A stretch of 64,000 nt of DNA from an uncultured Lachnospiraceae bacterium (GTDB lineage Bacteria > Bacillota > Clostridia > Lachnospirales > Lachnospiraceae): assembly GCA_910584945.1 (NCBI GenBank), contig CAJUDY010000014.1:10920-74919 (forward strand). The letters run 5' to 3'. Positions 33,822 to 42,320 of the stretch are shown here, in pieces. Below the pieces are notes generated by a model. It was not told the origin of the DNA. It saw only the letters and a program-made list of their open reading frames with translations, and ran no database searches. Both the position numbers and the translations under genes were made by a program. Position 1 is the stretch's first letter, and each line of letters opens with the position of its first letter.

Positions 33822-34844
33822 ATGAACGAGAGAGATTTGCAGGTATTGGAACAGTATCCGTTTACGGTGAATGCCAGCTGGCGCACCAGAGGGGCTTTTC
33901 TTCTGGATACCAGTGCAGGCAGACTTCTGATCCGGGAGTTTTCCGGGAGCGCATACAAGCTTTTAAAGGAGCAGGAGCTCTTGCAGCACCTGAAAGACTG
34001 CGGCTACCTGGTGGACCGGATGGAGCCGGACAAGGAGGGTCGGCTGTCTTCCGTGTATCGGGAGTACGACCGGTTCGTGGTGAAGGAATCCCTGGACGGA
34101 AGAGAGTGCGATACCAGGAGCGAGAGCGAGATCTTAAAGGCGGCTTCTCTGTTGGCGGGGATGCACAAGGATCTGCGGGGCTTCTGCGAAGTGACGGAAG
34201 AAGACCGACTGCGACTGGCAGGGGCGGACGCTGTGGAGGAGCTGGGAAGGCACAACCGGGAACTGCGCAAGATCTATGGTTTTATCCGCAGAAAAAACCG
34301 GAAGAACGAATTTGAATCGGCCTATCTTGCCTGTTACCCTGACATGGTAGAAGAGGCGCAGCAGATCGAGCGCAGATTGAGAGAGTCCTCTTACGAGCGT
34401 CTGAGGGAGAGGGCGCTTCTGGAGGGACATTTCTGCCATGGGGAGTACATCCATCACAACATCCTGGTGGCCGGCGGCCAGATGGGAGTGATCAATTTTG
34501 AAAAATTTGCCTTGGATGTGCAGGTGAACGACCTGTACCTGTTTTTGAGAAAAATTCTTGAAAAGCAGAATTATGACTTCCGTCTGGGCAGCAGGATCTT
34601 AAAAGCCTATGAACAGGTGCGCCCTCTTGACGGGGAAGAACGGGAGTACTTAAGTATCCGCATGCAGTATCCGGAAAAATTCTGGAAGCTGGCCAACTAT
34701 TATTATAATACGAATAAAGCATGGATTCCGGGAAAACATATGGAGAAACTGGAAAAATTCCTGTCTCAGAAGGAAAAAAGAGTTTCCTTTTCCCGGGAGA
34801 TATTGTATAATAAGTCTAACAAAAATACAGAATTTGGGAGGTAA
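33822..34844 (+). CDS. CotS-family spore coat kinase-like protein
   Basis: 340 residues; ATG 33822 after GTGGGGGG, with an in-frame upstream extension rejected for lack of a ribosome site. It has the fold of aminoglycoside/choline kinases: LLDTSAGRLLIREFSGSAYKL (N-lobe), FCHGEYIHHNILVAGGQMGVINFEKFALDVQVNDLYLFLRKIL (catalytic and metal loop). Asp of the usual HGD is Glu, and the metal Asp is Asn (INFE), changes seen in CotS/YutH-type spore coat proteins. It probably acts in the spore coat rather than in small-molecule phosphorylation. Confidence 0.85.
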   Translation: MNERDLQVLEQYPFTVNASWRTRGAFLLDTSAGRLLIREFSGSAYKLLKEQELLQHLKDCGYLVDRMEPDKEGRLSSVYREYDRFVVKESLDGRECDTRSESEILKAASLLAGMHKDLRGFCEVTEEDRLRLAGADAVEELGRHNRELRKIYGFIRRKNRKNEFESAYLACYPDMVEEAQQIERRLRESSYERLRERALLEGHFCHGEYIHHNILVAGGQMGVINFEKFALDVQVNDLYLFLRKILEKQNYDFRLGSRILKAYEQVRPLDGEEREYLSIRMQYPEKFWKLANYYYNTNKAWIPGKHMEKLEKFLSQKEKRVSFSREILYNKSNKNTEFGR

Positions 34845-34853
34845 ATATACAAA

Positions 34854-36587
34854 ATGGACTACAAAGCAATCTATGAGGAGTGGCTTTCCAATCCCTATTT
34901 TGACCAGGATACCAAAGAGGAGTTAAGAGCAATCGCAGACGACGACAATGAGATCAAAGAGCGCTTTTATAAGGATCTGGAGTTCGGTACGGCGGGCCTT
35001 AGAGGAATCATCGGAGCAGGAGTGAACCGTATGAATATCTATGTGGTGCGCCGGGCGACCCAGGGTCTTGCGAATTATATTATCAAACAGGGAGGACAGG
35101 GCAAGGGCGTTGCCATTGCCTACGATTCCCGCCGGATGTCTCCGGAGTTCGCGGAGGAAGCGGCGCTGACGCTGGCGGCCAATGGGATCAAGGCGTATAA
35201 GTTCGAGAGCTTACGTCCCACGCCGGAGCTGTCCTTCGCGGTTCGGGAGCTGGGCTGTGTGGCGGGCATCAACATCACCGCCAGCCACAATCCGCCGGAG
35301 TACAACGGATACAAGGTCTACTGGGAGGACGGCGCACAGTTTACGCCGCCTCATGACAAGGGTGTGACGGAAGAAGTACTGGCGATCACGGATCTGTCCA
35401 CCGTGAAGACCACCACCAGGGCGGAAGCCGAGGCGGCGGGCAAGTATGAGATCATCGGACAGGCCATCGACGACAAGTTCATCGGACATGTTATGGCCCA
35501 GGTAGTGAATCAGGACGCCATCGACAAGATGCAGAAAGACATCCGTATCGTCTACACCCCGCTTCACGGTACCGGCAATATTCCGGCAAGACGCGCTTTA
35601 AAGGAGCTGGGCTTTGAGAATGTTTATGTAGTAAAGGAGCAGGAGCTTCCGGACGGTGAGTTCCCGACGGTCAGCTATCCGAACCCGGAGGCGGCGGAGG
35701 CTTTTGCCCTTGGCTTAAAGCTGGCTAAGGAAGTGAACGCGGACCTGGTGCTGGCCACCGACCCGGATGCGGACCGGCTGGGCGTCTATGTTAAAGATAC
35801 CAAATCCGGAGAATATATTCCGCTGACCGGCAATATGTCCGGCTCGCTTCTGTGCGATTACGTCTTAAGCCAGAAGCAGGCGGCAGGCAAGATTCCCGCG
35901 GACGGACAGGTGGTCAAATCCATCGTGACCACGAATCTGGTGGACGCGGTGGCGGCAAGCTACGGCTGCGAGCTGGTGGAAGTGCTGACCGGCTTTAAGT
36001 TTATCGGACAGCAGATCCTGAAAAATGAACAGACTGGAAAGGGAACTTACCTCTTTGGCCTGGAGGAGTCCTATGGCTGCCTGATCGGAACCTACGCCCG
36101 GGACAAGGATGCCATCTCCGCGACGGTTGCCCTCTGTGAGGCGGCGGCCTACTATAAGACCAAAAATATGACCCTGTGGGATGCGATGCTGGCGATGTAC
36201 GAGAAGTACGGCTACTATAAGGATGCGGTGAAATCCATCGAGCTGAAGGGCATCGAGGGTCTCGCGAAGATCCAGGAGATTCTGGACACTCTGAGAAACA
36301 ATACGCCGGAGACGATTGGTTCCTACAAGGTGGTGTCTGCAAGAGACTACAAGCTGGATACCATCAAGGATATGGCGACGGGAGAGGTGAAGCCTACGGG
36401 GCTTCCGGCTTCCAATGTGCTTTACTATGATCTGAACGACGGCGCTTGGCTGTGCGTACGGCCGTCCGGAACAGAGCCGAAGGTGAAGTTCTACTATGGA
36501 GTGAAGGGGACTTCTCTGGAGGATGCGGATGCGAAGAGCGCGGCACTTGGGGAAGAAGTGCTGGCCATGATCAATAAGATGCTGTAA
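34854..36587 (+). CDS. pgcA: Phosphoglucomutase / phosphomannomutase (alpha-D-phosphohexomutase)
   Basis: 577 residues, ATG 34854 with GGGAGG, 9 bases after the CotS-like gene. It interconverts hexose-1- and hexose-6-phosphates, supplying UDP-glucose and glycogen synthesis. The four family sites are present: NITASHNPPEYNGYKVYW (phosphoserine), DPDADRLGVY (Mg2+), FGLEESYGCL (sugar binding) and RPSGTEPKVKFYYG (phosphate binding). The length fits the long Firmicutes PgcA type. Confidence 0.95.
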   Translation: MDYKAIYEEWLSNPYFDQDTKEELRAIADDDNEIKERFYKDLEFGTAGLRGIIGAGVNRMNIYVVRRATQGLANYIIKQGGQGKGVAIAYDSRRMSPEFAEEAALTLAANGIKAYKFESLRPTPELSFAVRELGCVAGINITASHNPPEYNGYKVYWEDGAQFTPPHDKGVTEEVLAITDLSTVKTTTRAEAEAAGKYEIIGQAIDDKFIGHVMAQVVNQDAIDKMQKDIRIVYTPLHGTGNIPARRALKELGFENVYVVKEQELPDGEFPTVSYPNPEAAEAFALGLKLAKEVNADLVLATDPDADRLGVYVKDTKSGEYIPLTGNMSGSLLCDYVLSQKQAAGKIPADGQVVKSIVTTNLVDAVAASYGCELVEVLTGFKFIGQQILKNEQTGKGTYLFGLEESYGCLIGTYARDKDAISATVALCEAAAYYKTKNMTLWDAMLAMYEKYGYYKDAVKSIELKGIEGLAKIQEILDTLRNNTPETIGSYKVVSARDYKLDTIKDMATGEVKPTGLPASNVLYYDLNDGAWLCVRPSGTEPKVKFYYGVKGTSLEDADAKSAALGEEVLAMINKML

Positions 36588-36621
36588 AGGGGACACCTGT
36601 CACGGGTGACTCTGGAGTGAC

Positions 36622-36760
36622 GCCCGTCAGGGGCAGATATTCCTTACAGACCCCGCTTGCGCTTAGGGAGGGGACACAGCGGTACTAAGGGGGCAAAAGA
36701 CGCACCCTAAGGACCGGTGCCTCTCAATGGGTCTTTCAGGAACATCAGCCCCTGACGGGC
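36622..36760. repeat. Dispersed palindromic element, copy 2
   Basis: Perfect 13-base arms (GCCCGTCAGGGGC at 36622-36634, GCCCCTGACGGGC at 36748-36760) enclose the same core as copies 1 and 3. Arm sequence differs from the other copies, but pairing is kept. The apical part also changes in a paired way (AGGGGGC with GCACCCT). It lies between pgcA and mazG. Confidence 0.75.
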
Positions 36761-36835
36761 TGTTTCTTGGGACCACAAATAGAAGGCTCAGAGAAGAAAT
36801 AAATATAAACTAATATAAGAGAAAGGGTGAGGGAG

Positions 36836-37237
36836 ATGTATACGTATCCGGAGCTTTTGGGGATTATTGGGGAGCTGCGGGGGGAGCATGGGTGCCCCTG
36901 GGATCGGGCGCAGACGCATGAAAGTATGATTCCGTGTCTGAGGGATGAGTGTGAGGAAGTGATCGAGGCGATCGGACGGGGGGATGACGAGGACCTTTGC
37001 GAGGAGCTGGGGGATGTGCTTTTGCAGGTGCTTCTGCATGCGCAGATCGCGAAGGAGGAAGGCAGATTTACCATGGAGGATGTGGTGAATACGCTGGCGG
37101 AGAAGATGGTGCGCCGACATCCGCATGTGTTCGGGGACGAGGAATACGGCTCTTTGGAGGAGAATAAAAAGCGGTGGGAAGAGATCAAGCGGGCGGAAAA
37201 GGAATTAAAAAAACGCCGCAGGAACGGGGAAATATAA
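36836..37237 (+). CDS. mazG: MazG-type NTP pyrophosphohydrolase
   Basis: 133 residues from ATG 36836 (GAAAGGGTGAGG upstream). A single MazG domain of the all-alpha NTP-PPase group that hydrolyses noncanonical or excess NTPs. Motifs: GCPWDRAQTHESM, DECEEVIEAI (ExxE) and EELGDVLLQVLLHA (ExxD), followed by EKMVRRHPHVFGDEE and W. Length equals the one-domain form. Its start lies 75 bases after repeat copy 2. Confidence 0.92.
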   Translation: MYTYPELLGIIGELRGEHGCPWDRAQTHESMIPCLRDECEEVIEAIGRGDDEDLCEELGDVLLQVLLHAQIAKEEGRFTMEDVVNTLAEKMVRRHPHVFGDEEYGSLEENKKRWEEIKRAEKELKKRRRNGEI

Positions 37238-37246
37238 GGATACTGC

Positions 37247-37275
37247 TTGACAAATAATACGAAAAACGGTATAAC
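37247..37275 (+). promoter_or_regulatory. Promoter of hup
   Basis: TTGACA (37247-37252), a 17-base spacer and TATAAC (37270-37275), a strong sigma-A promoter. Confidence 0.8.
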
Positions 37276-37332
37276 TAATGATACATGCTTATTAACCCAA
37301 TACTCTATAGAAAGTTTTAGGAGGAGATTACT

Positions 37333-37605
37333 ATGAACAAATCGGAATTAGTTGCAGCCGTTGCGGAGAATGCGGATATTACGAGAAAAGATGCGGAAAA
37401 GGCTGTGAAAGCATTTATCGATGTGGTTACAGAAGAATTAAAGAAAGGTGAGAAAGTTCAGGTAGTCGGTTTCGGTACGTTTGAAGTGGCAGAGAGAGCG
37501 GCAAGAGAGGGAAGAAATCCTCATACAGGTGAGCCGATGCCTATCGCTGCATCCAAAGCCCCGAAGTTTAAGGCAGGAAAAGCTTTGAAGGACGCCCTGA
37601 ATTAA
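37333..37605 (+). CDS. hup: HU nucleoid protein
   Basis: 90 residues, ribosome site TAGGAGGAG. It bends and compacts DNA. The sequence is textbook HU: MNKSELVAAVAENADITRKDAEKAV, then VQVVGFGTFEVAERAAREGRNPHTGEP (the DNA-binding arm) and a C-terminus KFKAGKALKDALN. It is followed 9 bases later by the S4 gene rqcP, a conserved Clostridia pairing. Confidence 0.97.
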   Translation: MNKSELVAAVAENADITRKDAEKAVKAFIDVVTEELKKGEKVQVVGFGTFEVAERAAREGRNPHTGEPMPIAASKAPKFKAGKALKDALN

Positions 37606-37614
37606 AAATTTTAG

Positions 37615-37854
37615 ATGAGACTGGACAAGTTTTTGAAGGTTTCCCGGCTGATCAAAAGGCGTACAGTGGCCAATGAAGCATGCGACGCGGGAAGAGTGCT
37701 GGTGAATGGGAAGACAGCAAAGGCGTCTCTGAATGTAAAAGAAGGGGATGTAATCGAGATTCAGTTCGGCACAAGAACGGTAAAAGCAGAGGTGCTGAAT
37801 GTACAGGAAACCATGAGAAAAGAAGAGGCGAAAGAACTTTACCGATATTTATAA
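37615..37854 (+). CDS. rqcP: RqcP, S4-domain RNA-binding protein
   Basis: 79 residues. A lone S4 domain (MRLDKFLKVSRLIKRRTVANEACDAGRVLVNGKTAKASLNVKEGDVIEIQFG). This family (YabO/Hsp15-like) binds the stalled 50S subunit and acts with RqcH in C-terminal tailing of nascent chains. It is located in the hup-rqcP-yabP-yabQ-divIC order usual in spore formers. Confidence 0.92.
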   Translation: MRLDKFLKVSRLIKRRTVANEACDAGRVLVNGKTAKASLNVKEGDVIEIQFGTRTVKAEVLNVQETMRKEEAKELYRYL

Positions 37855-37912
37855 TAGTCAGACGCGGATGGTCTGATCAGATAGAAATGACGTAATTACA
37901 CATAATTACAGG

Positions 37913-37957
37913 GACCTGCTAATATATTATAAGAGAATATATTAGGAGGTCTTTTTT
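37913..37957 (+). terminator. Terminator hairpin that includes the yabP ribosome site
   Basis: 16-base arms (37913-37928 and 37936-37951, one mismatch) with a 7-base loop, followed by T6. The right arm contains AGGAGG (37944-37949), the ribosome site of yabP, whose ATG is at 37959. Readthrough RNA from hup-rqcP would be terminated or would hide the yabP ribosome site. Confidence 0.7.
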
Positions 37958-37958
37958 C

Positions 37959-38264
37959 ATGGTGAAAATGGGAACCGCGGAGGAGCATCCCCAGGGCAGG
38001 GGCGCCCATAAGGTCAGTATGATGAACCGGCGGACCGGGAGCATCACAGGCGTATCAGATGTCATCTCTTTTGATATATCGGAAGTCCTTCTGGAGACGG
38101 AACTGGGGATGATGCAGATTAAGGGGGCGGATCTGCATGTGAACCGGCTGACGCTGGAGAAGGGAGAGATCGAACTGGAAGGCAGGATCGACAGCATCCA
38201 GTATTCGGAGGTCTCGGATTTTAAGAAAAGCGGAGAATCTCTGCTGAACCGGCTGTTCCGGTAG
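37959..38264 (+). CDS. yabP: Sporulation protein YabP
   Basis: 101 residues. YabP with YabQ is needed for spore cortex formation. The sequence has the family pattern GAHKVSMMNRRTGSITGVSDVISFDISEVLLETELGMMQIKGADLHVNRLTLEKGEIELEG. It is followed after 3 bases by yabQ. A sporulation sigma factor promoter is expected within the preceding A+T-rich hairpin region, but I cannot place its boxes. Confidence 0.92.
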   Translation: MVKMGTAEEHPQGRGAHKVSMMNRRTGSITGVSDVISFDISEVLLETELGMMQIKGADLHVNRLTLEKGEIELEGRIDSIQYSEVSDFKKSGESLLNRLFR

Positions 38265-38267
38265 AAG

Positions 38268-38711
38268 ATGAGTCTGGGAATCATAAAAGAACTGCAGTTT
38301 TTTGGACTTGCAGTTCTGAGAGGAATCTGGATTCTGGCGCTCTATGATGTGCTTCGAATCCTTCGGAGAGTGGTCCCCCACGGCGTCTGGGCCATCGCCC
38401 TGGAAGATGTACTGTACTGGGCGTGCACGGCGCTCTTGATTTTCCAGCTCCTCTATCGGGAGAATGACGGAGCCCTTCGGGGGTACGCGCTGTTTGCGGT
38501 GGCTGCCGGGATGTTCGCTTATCATCAGACGGTCAGCGGTTTTCTGGTAAAGTATATTTCCGGCGTCCTGAACTGGTGCTTTGGCATTCTTTTGAAACCC
38601 GTCCGCGCCGTGCACAGGAAAGTCGTACAAGTCTTTCGGGTAGCGGGGCGGTTTTACAAAAAGAAATTGAAAAAAAAGCTAAAAGAGTTTATAATAATCT
38701 TATTCTCGTAG
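38268..38711 (+). CDS. yabQ: Spore cortex membrane protein YabQ
   Basis: 147 residues with three or four hydrophobic segments (about 8-28, 42-60, 69-84, 93-110) and a strongly basic tail (KKKLKKKLKEF). Matches YabQ, a membrane protein of cortex assembly: IKELQFFGLAVLRGIWILALYDVLRILRR and ALEDVLYWACTALLIFQLLYRENDGALRGYALFA. It forms a unit with yabP and the septum gene that follows. Confidence 0.9.
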   Translation: MSLGIIKELQFFGLAVLRGIWILALYDVLRILRRVVPHGVWAIALEDVLYWACTALLIFQLLYRENDGALRGYALFAVAAGMFAYHQTVSGFLVKYISGVLNWCFGILLKPVRAVHRKVVQVFRVAGRFYKKKLKKKLKEFIIILFS

Positions 38712-38722
38712 AGGTGAGGACT

Positions 38723-39034
38723 ATGTCGGCAAAACCAAGGAACAGAAAAATGCACAGGCGCAGGCCGAATCTGGGCGCCTGGGGGATCATCGTGATCGTC
38801 CTGGCTGTTTTTGCTGTCAGTACGGTTGGCGGGCTTCGCCTGAAGCAGAAAAATTACGCCTATCAGATGAGGGAAGAAGCGCTTGAGGAAGCCATCGCTT
38901 CGGAGGAGCGGCGGGCGGAGGAGATCGAGGAACTGGAAGCCTACACCAAGACCAAGAAGTACGTGGAAGACGTGGCGAAGGAGAAGTTGGGCCTCGTTTA
39001 TGAAGATGAGATTATTTTCAAATCAAAGGACTAA
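38723..39034 (+). CDS. divIC: Septum formation initiator DivIC/FtsB family
   Basis: 103 residues; ATG 38723 with GAGGTGAGG. A basic cytoplasmic N-terminus, one membrane segment (LGAWGIIVIVLAVFAVSTVGG), an extracytoplasmic coiled coil (EEALEEAIASEERRAEEIEELEA) and the family's end YVEDVAKEKLGLVYEDEIIF. It bridges early and late divisome proteins with DivIB and FtsL. Confidence 0.92.
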   Translation: MSAKPRNRKMHRRRPNLGAWGIIVIVLAVFAVSTVGGLRLKQKNYAYQMREEALEEAIASEERRAEEIEELEAYTKTKKYVEDVAKEKLGLVYEDEIIFKSKD

Positions 39035-39043
39035 GGATTCTTA

Positions 39044-39071
39044 AGGGTGAGCTGTGAAGCTCATCCTTTTT
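39044..39071 (+). terminator. Terminator after divIC
   Basis: AGGGTGAGCT-GTGA-AGCTCATCCT (39044-39067, 10 bp with one G-T pair) followed by TTTT. Confidence 0.8.
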
Positions 39072-39193
39072 CATGTCGAAAAATTCTTTTTTCGAGCCTC
39101 TTCCAAATGACAAAGATTGCAAAAGCCACTTTTTATAATGCCCATACAAAAGCCGCGGGGCGTTGCGGAACGAAAAATAGGAGGAGTGGAAGT

Positions 39194-40600
39194 ATGGAGT
39201 GGACAAAGTATCTCCTGTCAATGATTTTTGGCGGGTGTCTGCTGATCTTATTCGGCAGAAAAGACGGCGGAAAGGATAAGTGGCTGTTCGGGATCGGCTC
39301 CGGCGCCTGCCTGATCGCCATGGAACTGACGGTGGAGTATATGCTGGGCGAGGCGGCATGGAAGATGGCGGTAAGTATGATGAAAGGGACAGCCTTCTTC
39401 TCGGCCATTGTTCTGGCCGGTTATATCAGAGAATGGATCTTTGACCGGCCGGGCGCGGCTGGCAGTTCGGAGATCGCCCACCCGGTCCGTCAGTGGATGG
39501 AGGAGTATCAGGAGAGTTTTGCGCAGCTTTCCCGGAGCTTCTGTATGGTGCCTCAGTTTGCCGACGGGACAAGCAGGGGAGAGAAAATCCTGCAGGACAA
39601 GCTGGCGGAGAGTCGGCTGGCGGCGGCCGGGCAGCTTCGGGAGATGAGTCAGATTCTGGTGGGAACTATGGAGCGGATCTACAGCACGAAAGAAGACGCA
39701 GGGCTTGAACAGGAGATCGGCAGACGGCTGCGCCTTCTGGGCGTACAGGTGTACAAGGTCTTTTTCTACAATCCCCAGGGAAGGAAACGGCAGGCCTACA
39801 TCACCATGAGCACCAGACGGAAGATCTGCGTGTCTTCCAAAAAGGTGGCGGCGGTCCTGTCAGAGCTTCTGGAGTGCGAGATGATGCCGGCGAGAGACAG
39901 CCGCTCGTTCATCAGCCAAGAGCGGGTGACGGTGCTTTTTGTGGAGGGGGTCGCCTACAATGTCCTGTATGGCGTTAAAAAGGAAACCAGACAGGATGAG
40001 GCGGTGTCCGGTGACAATTTCTCTGTGTTCTGGCTTCCTGAGGGACAGTTTTTCGCAGGTTTGTCCGACGGCATGGGTTCCGGCGTGCAGGCTTGTGCCC
40101 AAAGTGAGCTGGTTCTGGATCTGTTTGAGCAGTTTTTGGGAGCCGGGTTCTCCCGGGAGACGGCGGTGCGGATGATCAATTCGTCCATTGTCCTCCAGCC
40201 GGATGACCTGATTTTTTCCACCATGGACATCGCGTCCATTGATCTGTATACCGGGGTGTGCGATTTCCTGAAAGTAGGCGCCTGCGCCAGCTTTTTGAGG
40301 AAGGAGACCGGGGTGGAGTGTATCCGGGGCGTGGGAATCCCTGCAGGAGTGAGCAGTCAGATCTCCCTGGAGCCGGTCCGGCTTCGGATGTATGATGGAA
40401 ATCATCTTTTCCTGATGACGGACGGGGTGCTGGGCGCGCTGCCGGAAGGGCAGGAGGAAGAGATCATGAAGGAATTGATCTGGAACCTGCCCCAGGGGAC
40501 GCCGTCGGAGATGGCGGAACGGCTGCTGGAGCAGGTGAAGGCTTACGGACAGGCGGCGGATGATATGACGGTGCTGGTGGCTGGAATATGGAGGAGGTGA
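39194..40600 (+). CDS. spoIIE: SpoIIE-type PP2C phosphatase, short form
   Basis: 468 residues from ATG 39194 (ribosome site AATAGGAGG). It dephosphorylates SpoIIAA-P and so frees sigma-F in the forespore. The C-terminal PP2C domain has FFAGLSDGMGSGVQA, LFLMTDGVLGALPEG and AADDMTVLVAGI, the metal-binding Asp set. The membrane part has only about three segments (11-25, 35-55, 70-88), whereas classical SpoIIE has ten and is ~800 residues. It could be a shortened true SpoIIE or a paralogue; the location beside yabPQ-divIC supports the former. Confidence 0.85.
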   Translation: MEWTKYLLSMIFGGCLLILFGRKDGGKDKWLFGIGSGACLIAMELTVEYMLGEAAWKMAVSMMKGTAFFSAIVLAGYIREWIFDRPGAAGSSEIAHPVRQWMEEYQESFAQLSRSFCMVPQFADGTSRGEKILQDKLAESRLAAAGQLREMSQILVGTMERIYSTKEDAGLEQEIGRRLRLLGVQVYKVFFYNPQGRKRQAYITMSTRRKICVSSKKVAAVLSELLECEMMPARDSRSFISQERVTVLFVEGVAYNVLYGVKKETRQDEAVSGDNFSVFWLPEGQFFAGLSDGMGSGVQACAQSELVLDLFEQFLGAGFSRETAVRMINSSIVLQPDDLIFSTMDIASIDLYTGVCDFLKVGACASFLRKETGVECIRGVGIPAGVSSQISLEPVRLRMYDGNHLFLMTDGVLGALPEGQEEEIMKELIWNLPQGTPSEMAERLLEQVKAYGQAADDMTVLVAGIWRR

Positions 40601-40636
40601 ATGCCCGGCATGGACTTTCATTGGAACCGGACGCTC

Positions 40637-40768
40637 GGCATGGACCGACAATCCTTTCAGACCCCGCTTGCGCTTAGGGAAGGGACGCAGCGGTACTAAG
40701 GCGCGTGAAAGACCGCGCCTAAGGACCGGCGCCCTTCTATGGGTCTTGCAGGATAATCGGTCCATACC
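40637..40768. repeat. Dispersed palindromic element, copy 3
   Basis: Arms of 12 bases (GGCATGGACCGA at 40637-40648, TCGGTCCATACC at 40757-40768) pair except one position, which is C-A on this strand but G-U on the reverse strand. The core matches copies 1 and 2, and an internal GGCGCG...CGCGCC hairpin is present. It lies between spoIIE and tilS; nothing else is seen in 40601-40924. Confidence 0.75.
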
Positions 40769-40924
40769 AGGCTGACAACGACGGGCTGACGGTAAGGCAT
40801 TGACGGGAGTGTGTGGGAATGATCCACACCGGGCTGGTGAAGATATTCGTTGGGGAGGATTTGCATTTTTTGGAAAGATTGATTATGATAACAAAAGAAA
40901 GCTTGGGATAAGGAGTGGCCGGAT

Positions 40925-42304
40925 ATGCAGAAGAGGGTTTATGAGTATATGGAGCGGTGGAAGATGGTGGAGCCGGGGATGGCGGTTTTGGCGGGGTTTT
41001 CAGGAGGGGCGGATTCTACGGCGCTTTTGGAGCTTTTGTGGGAGTATGGGAAGGAGCATGGAGTCCGGGTGAGGGCGCTGCATGTGAATCATGGGATTCG
41101 GGGGGCGGAGGCCTGGAGAGATCAGGAGTATTGCAGGGAGTTCTGCGGGGAGAGGGGGATTCCTTTTTCGGCGGTGGAGAGGGATGTGCCGGGATATGCG
41201 AAGAGGGAGGGAATCAGTCTGGAGGAAGCGGGGAGGAAGGCGCGGTATGAGATTTTTGAGCGGGAGGTTCTGGAGGGAAGGGCGGACCGGGTGGCTCTGG
41301 CTCATCATCAGAACGACCAGGCGGAGACGATGCTGTTTCATCTGATACGGGGAACCGGCCTTCGGGGACTGCGGGGGATGGAACCGGTCCGGGGGTCCTA
41401 TATCCGTCCGCTGCTTGGCGTGTCCAGGGAGGAGATTGAGGGCTGGCTTATAAAGCGGGGAATCTGCTGGATGGAAGATTCCACCAATGAAGAGCTTGTG
41501 TATATGAGGAACCGGCTTCGGTATCAGGTGGTTTCCCGAATGGAGGAGATCCGGCCCGGGAGCGTTCGGCGCATGGCCGGAACGGCGGAGCGTCTGCTGG
41601 AACTCCAGGATTATTTGGACGGGGAAGTGGAGGAACTGCAAAGAAAGGGCGTCCGCAGGAGAGAGGATGGCCTGGCGGTGGCTCTGGATCCGCTTAAGAC
41701 GCTGCATCCGGCCATGAAGAAGCTTCTGCTCCACGGCTGTCTGGAGGAGCTGATGCCGGAAGGCAGCGTCAGGGCGCTTCATGTGGAGCAGATCTTAAGG
41801 CTTTTGGAGGGGGGGAGGGGAAGCCGACTGACTCTTCCGGGGAACTGTTTTGCGGTGCTGGATTATGAGGAGCTGCTTTTGAAAAAGGGATATGGAACGC
41901 AGAAACAGGAAGAAGAGGTATATTGCGCGCCGGATGGAGAATACCATTATATGGGGGCAACTTTTCGGCTGACCCTGGAAAATCGGAAGAAAATTGGGGA
42001 AATTCCTGTAAATCGCTATACGAAGTGGTTTGATTATGATAAAATAAAAGATAACGTTGTTCTGCGTACCAGGCGTCCGGGGGACTATCTGGAGCTTGCC
42101 GGAGGCGGGCATAAGAAGCTCAAAGACTATCTGATCGACTGCAAAGTTCCCAGGGAAGAGCGGGACCGCTGTATCCTGCTGGCGGACGGAAGCCACATTC
42201 TGTGGGTCACAGGCATGCGGATCAGCGAACGGTATAAGGTTACGGAGCAGACGAAGAGAGTATTGAAAGTACAGATGGAACATCCGGGTGTTTCGGGTAC
42301 TTGA
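40925..42304 (+). CDS. tilS: tRNA(Ile)-lysidine synthetase
   Basis: 459 residues. It converts C34 of tRNA-Ile(CAU) to lysidine so that the tRNA reads AUA; essential. The N-terminal PP-loop is FSGGADSTALLELL, followed by ALHVNHGIRGAEAWRDQEYC, ALAHHQNDQAETMLFHLIRGTGLRGLRGM and IRPLLGVSREEIEGWL. The C-terminal domain ends with RRPGDYL, GGHKKLKDYLIDCKVPREERD. It starts the conserved tilS-hpt-ftsH cluster. Confidence 0.96.
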   Translation: MQKRVYEYMERWKMVEPGMAVLAGFSGGADSTALLELLWEYGKEHGVRVRALHVNHGIRGAEAWRDQEYCREFCGERGIPFSAVERDVPGYAKREGISLEEAGRKARYEIFEREVLEGRADRVALAHHQNDQAETMLFHLIRGTGLRGLRGMEPVRGSYIRPLLGVSREEIEGWLIKRGICWMEDSTNEELVYMRNRLRYQVVSRMEEIRPGSVRRMAGTAERLLELQDYLDGEVEELQRKGVRRREDGLAVALDPLKTLHPAMKKLLLHGCLEELMPEGSVRALHVEQILRLLEGGRGSRLTLPGNCFAVLDYEELLLKKGYGTQKQEEEVYCAPDGEYHYMGATFRLTLENRKKIGEIPVNRYTKWFDYDKIKDNVVLRTRRPGDYLELAGGGHKKLKDYLIDCKVPREERDRCILLADGSHILWVTGMRISERYKVTEQTKRVLKVQMEHPGVSGT

Positions 42305-42320
42305 CAAGGAGGTACGAAAG

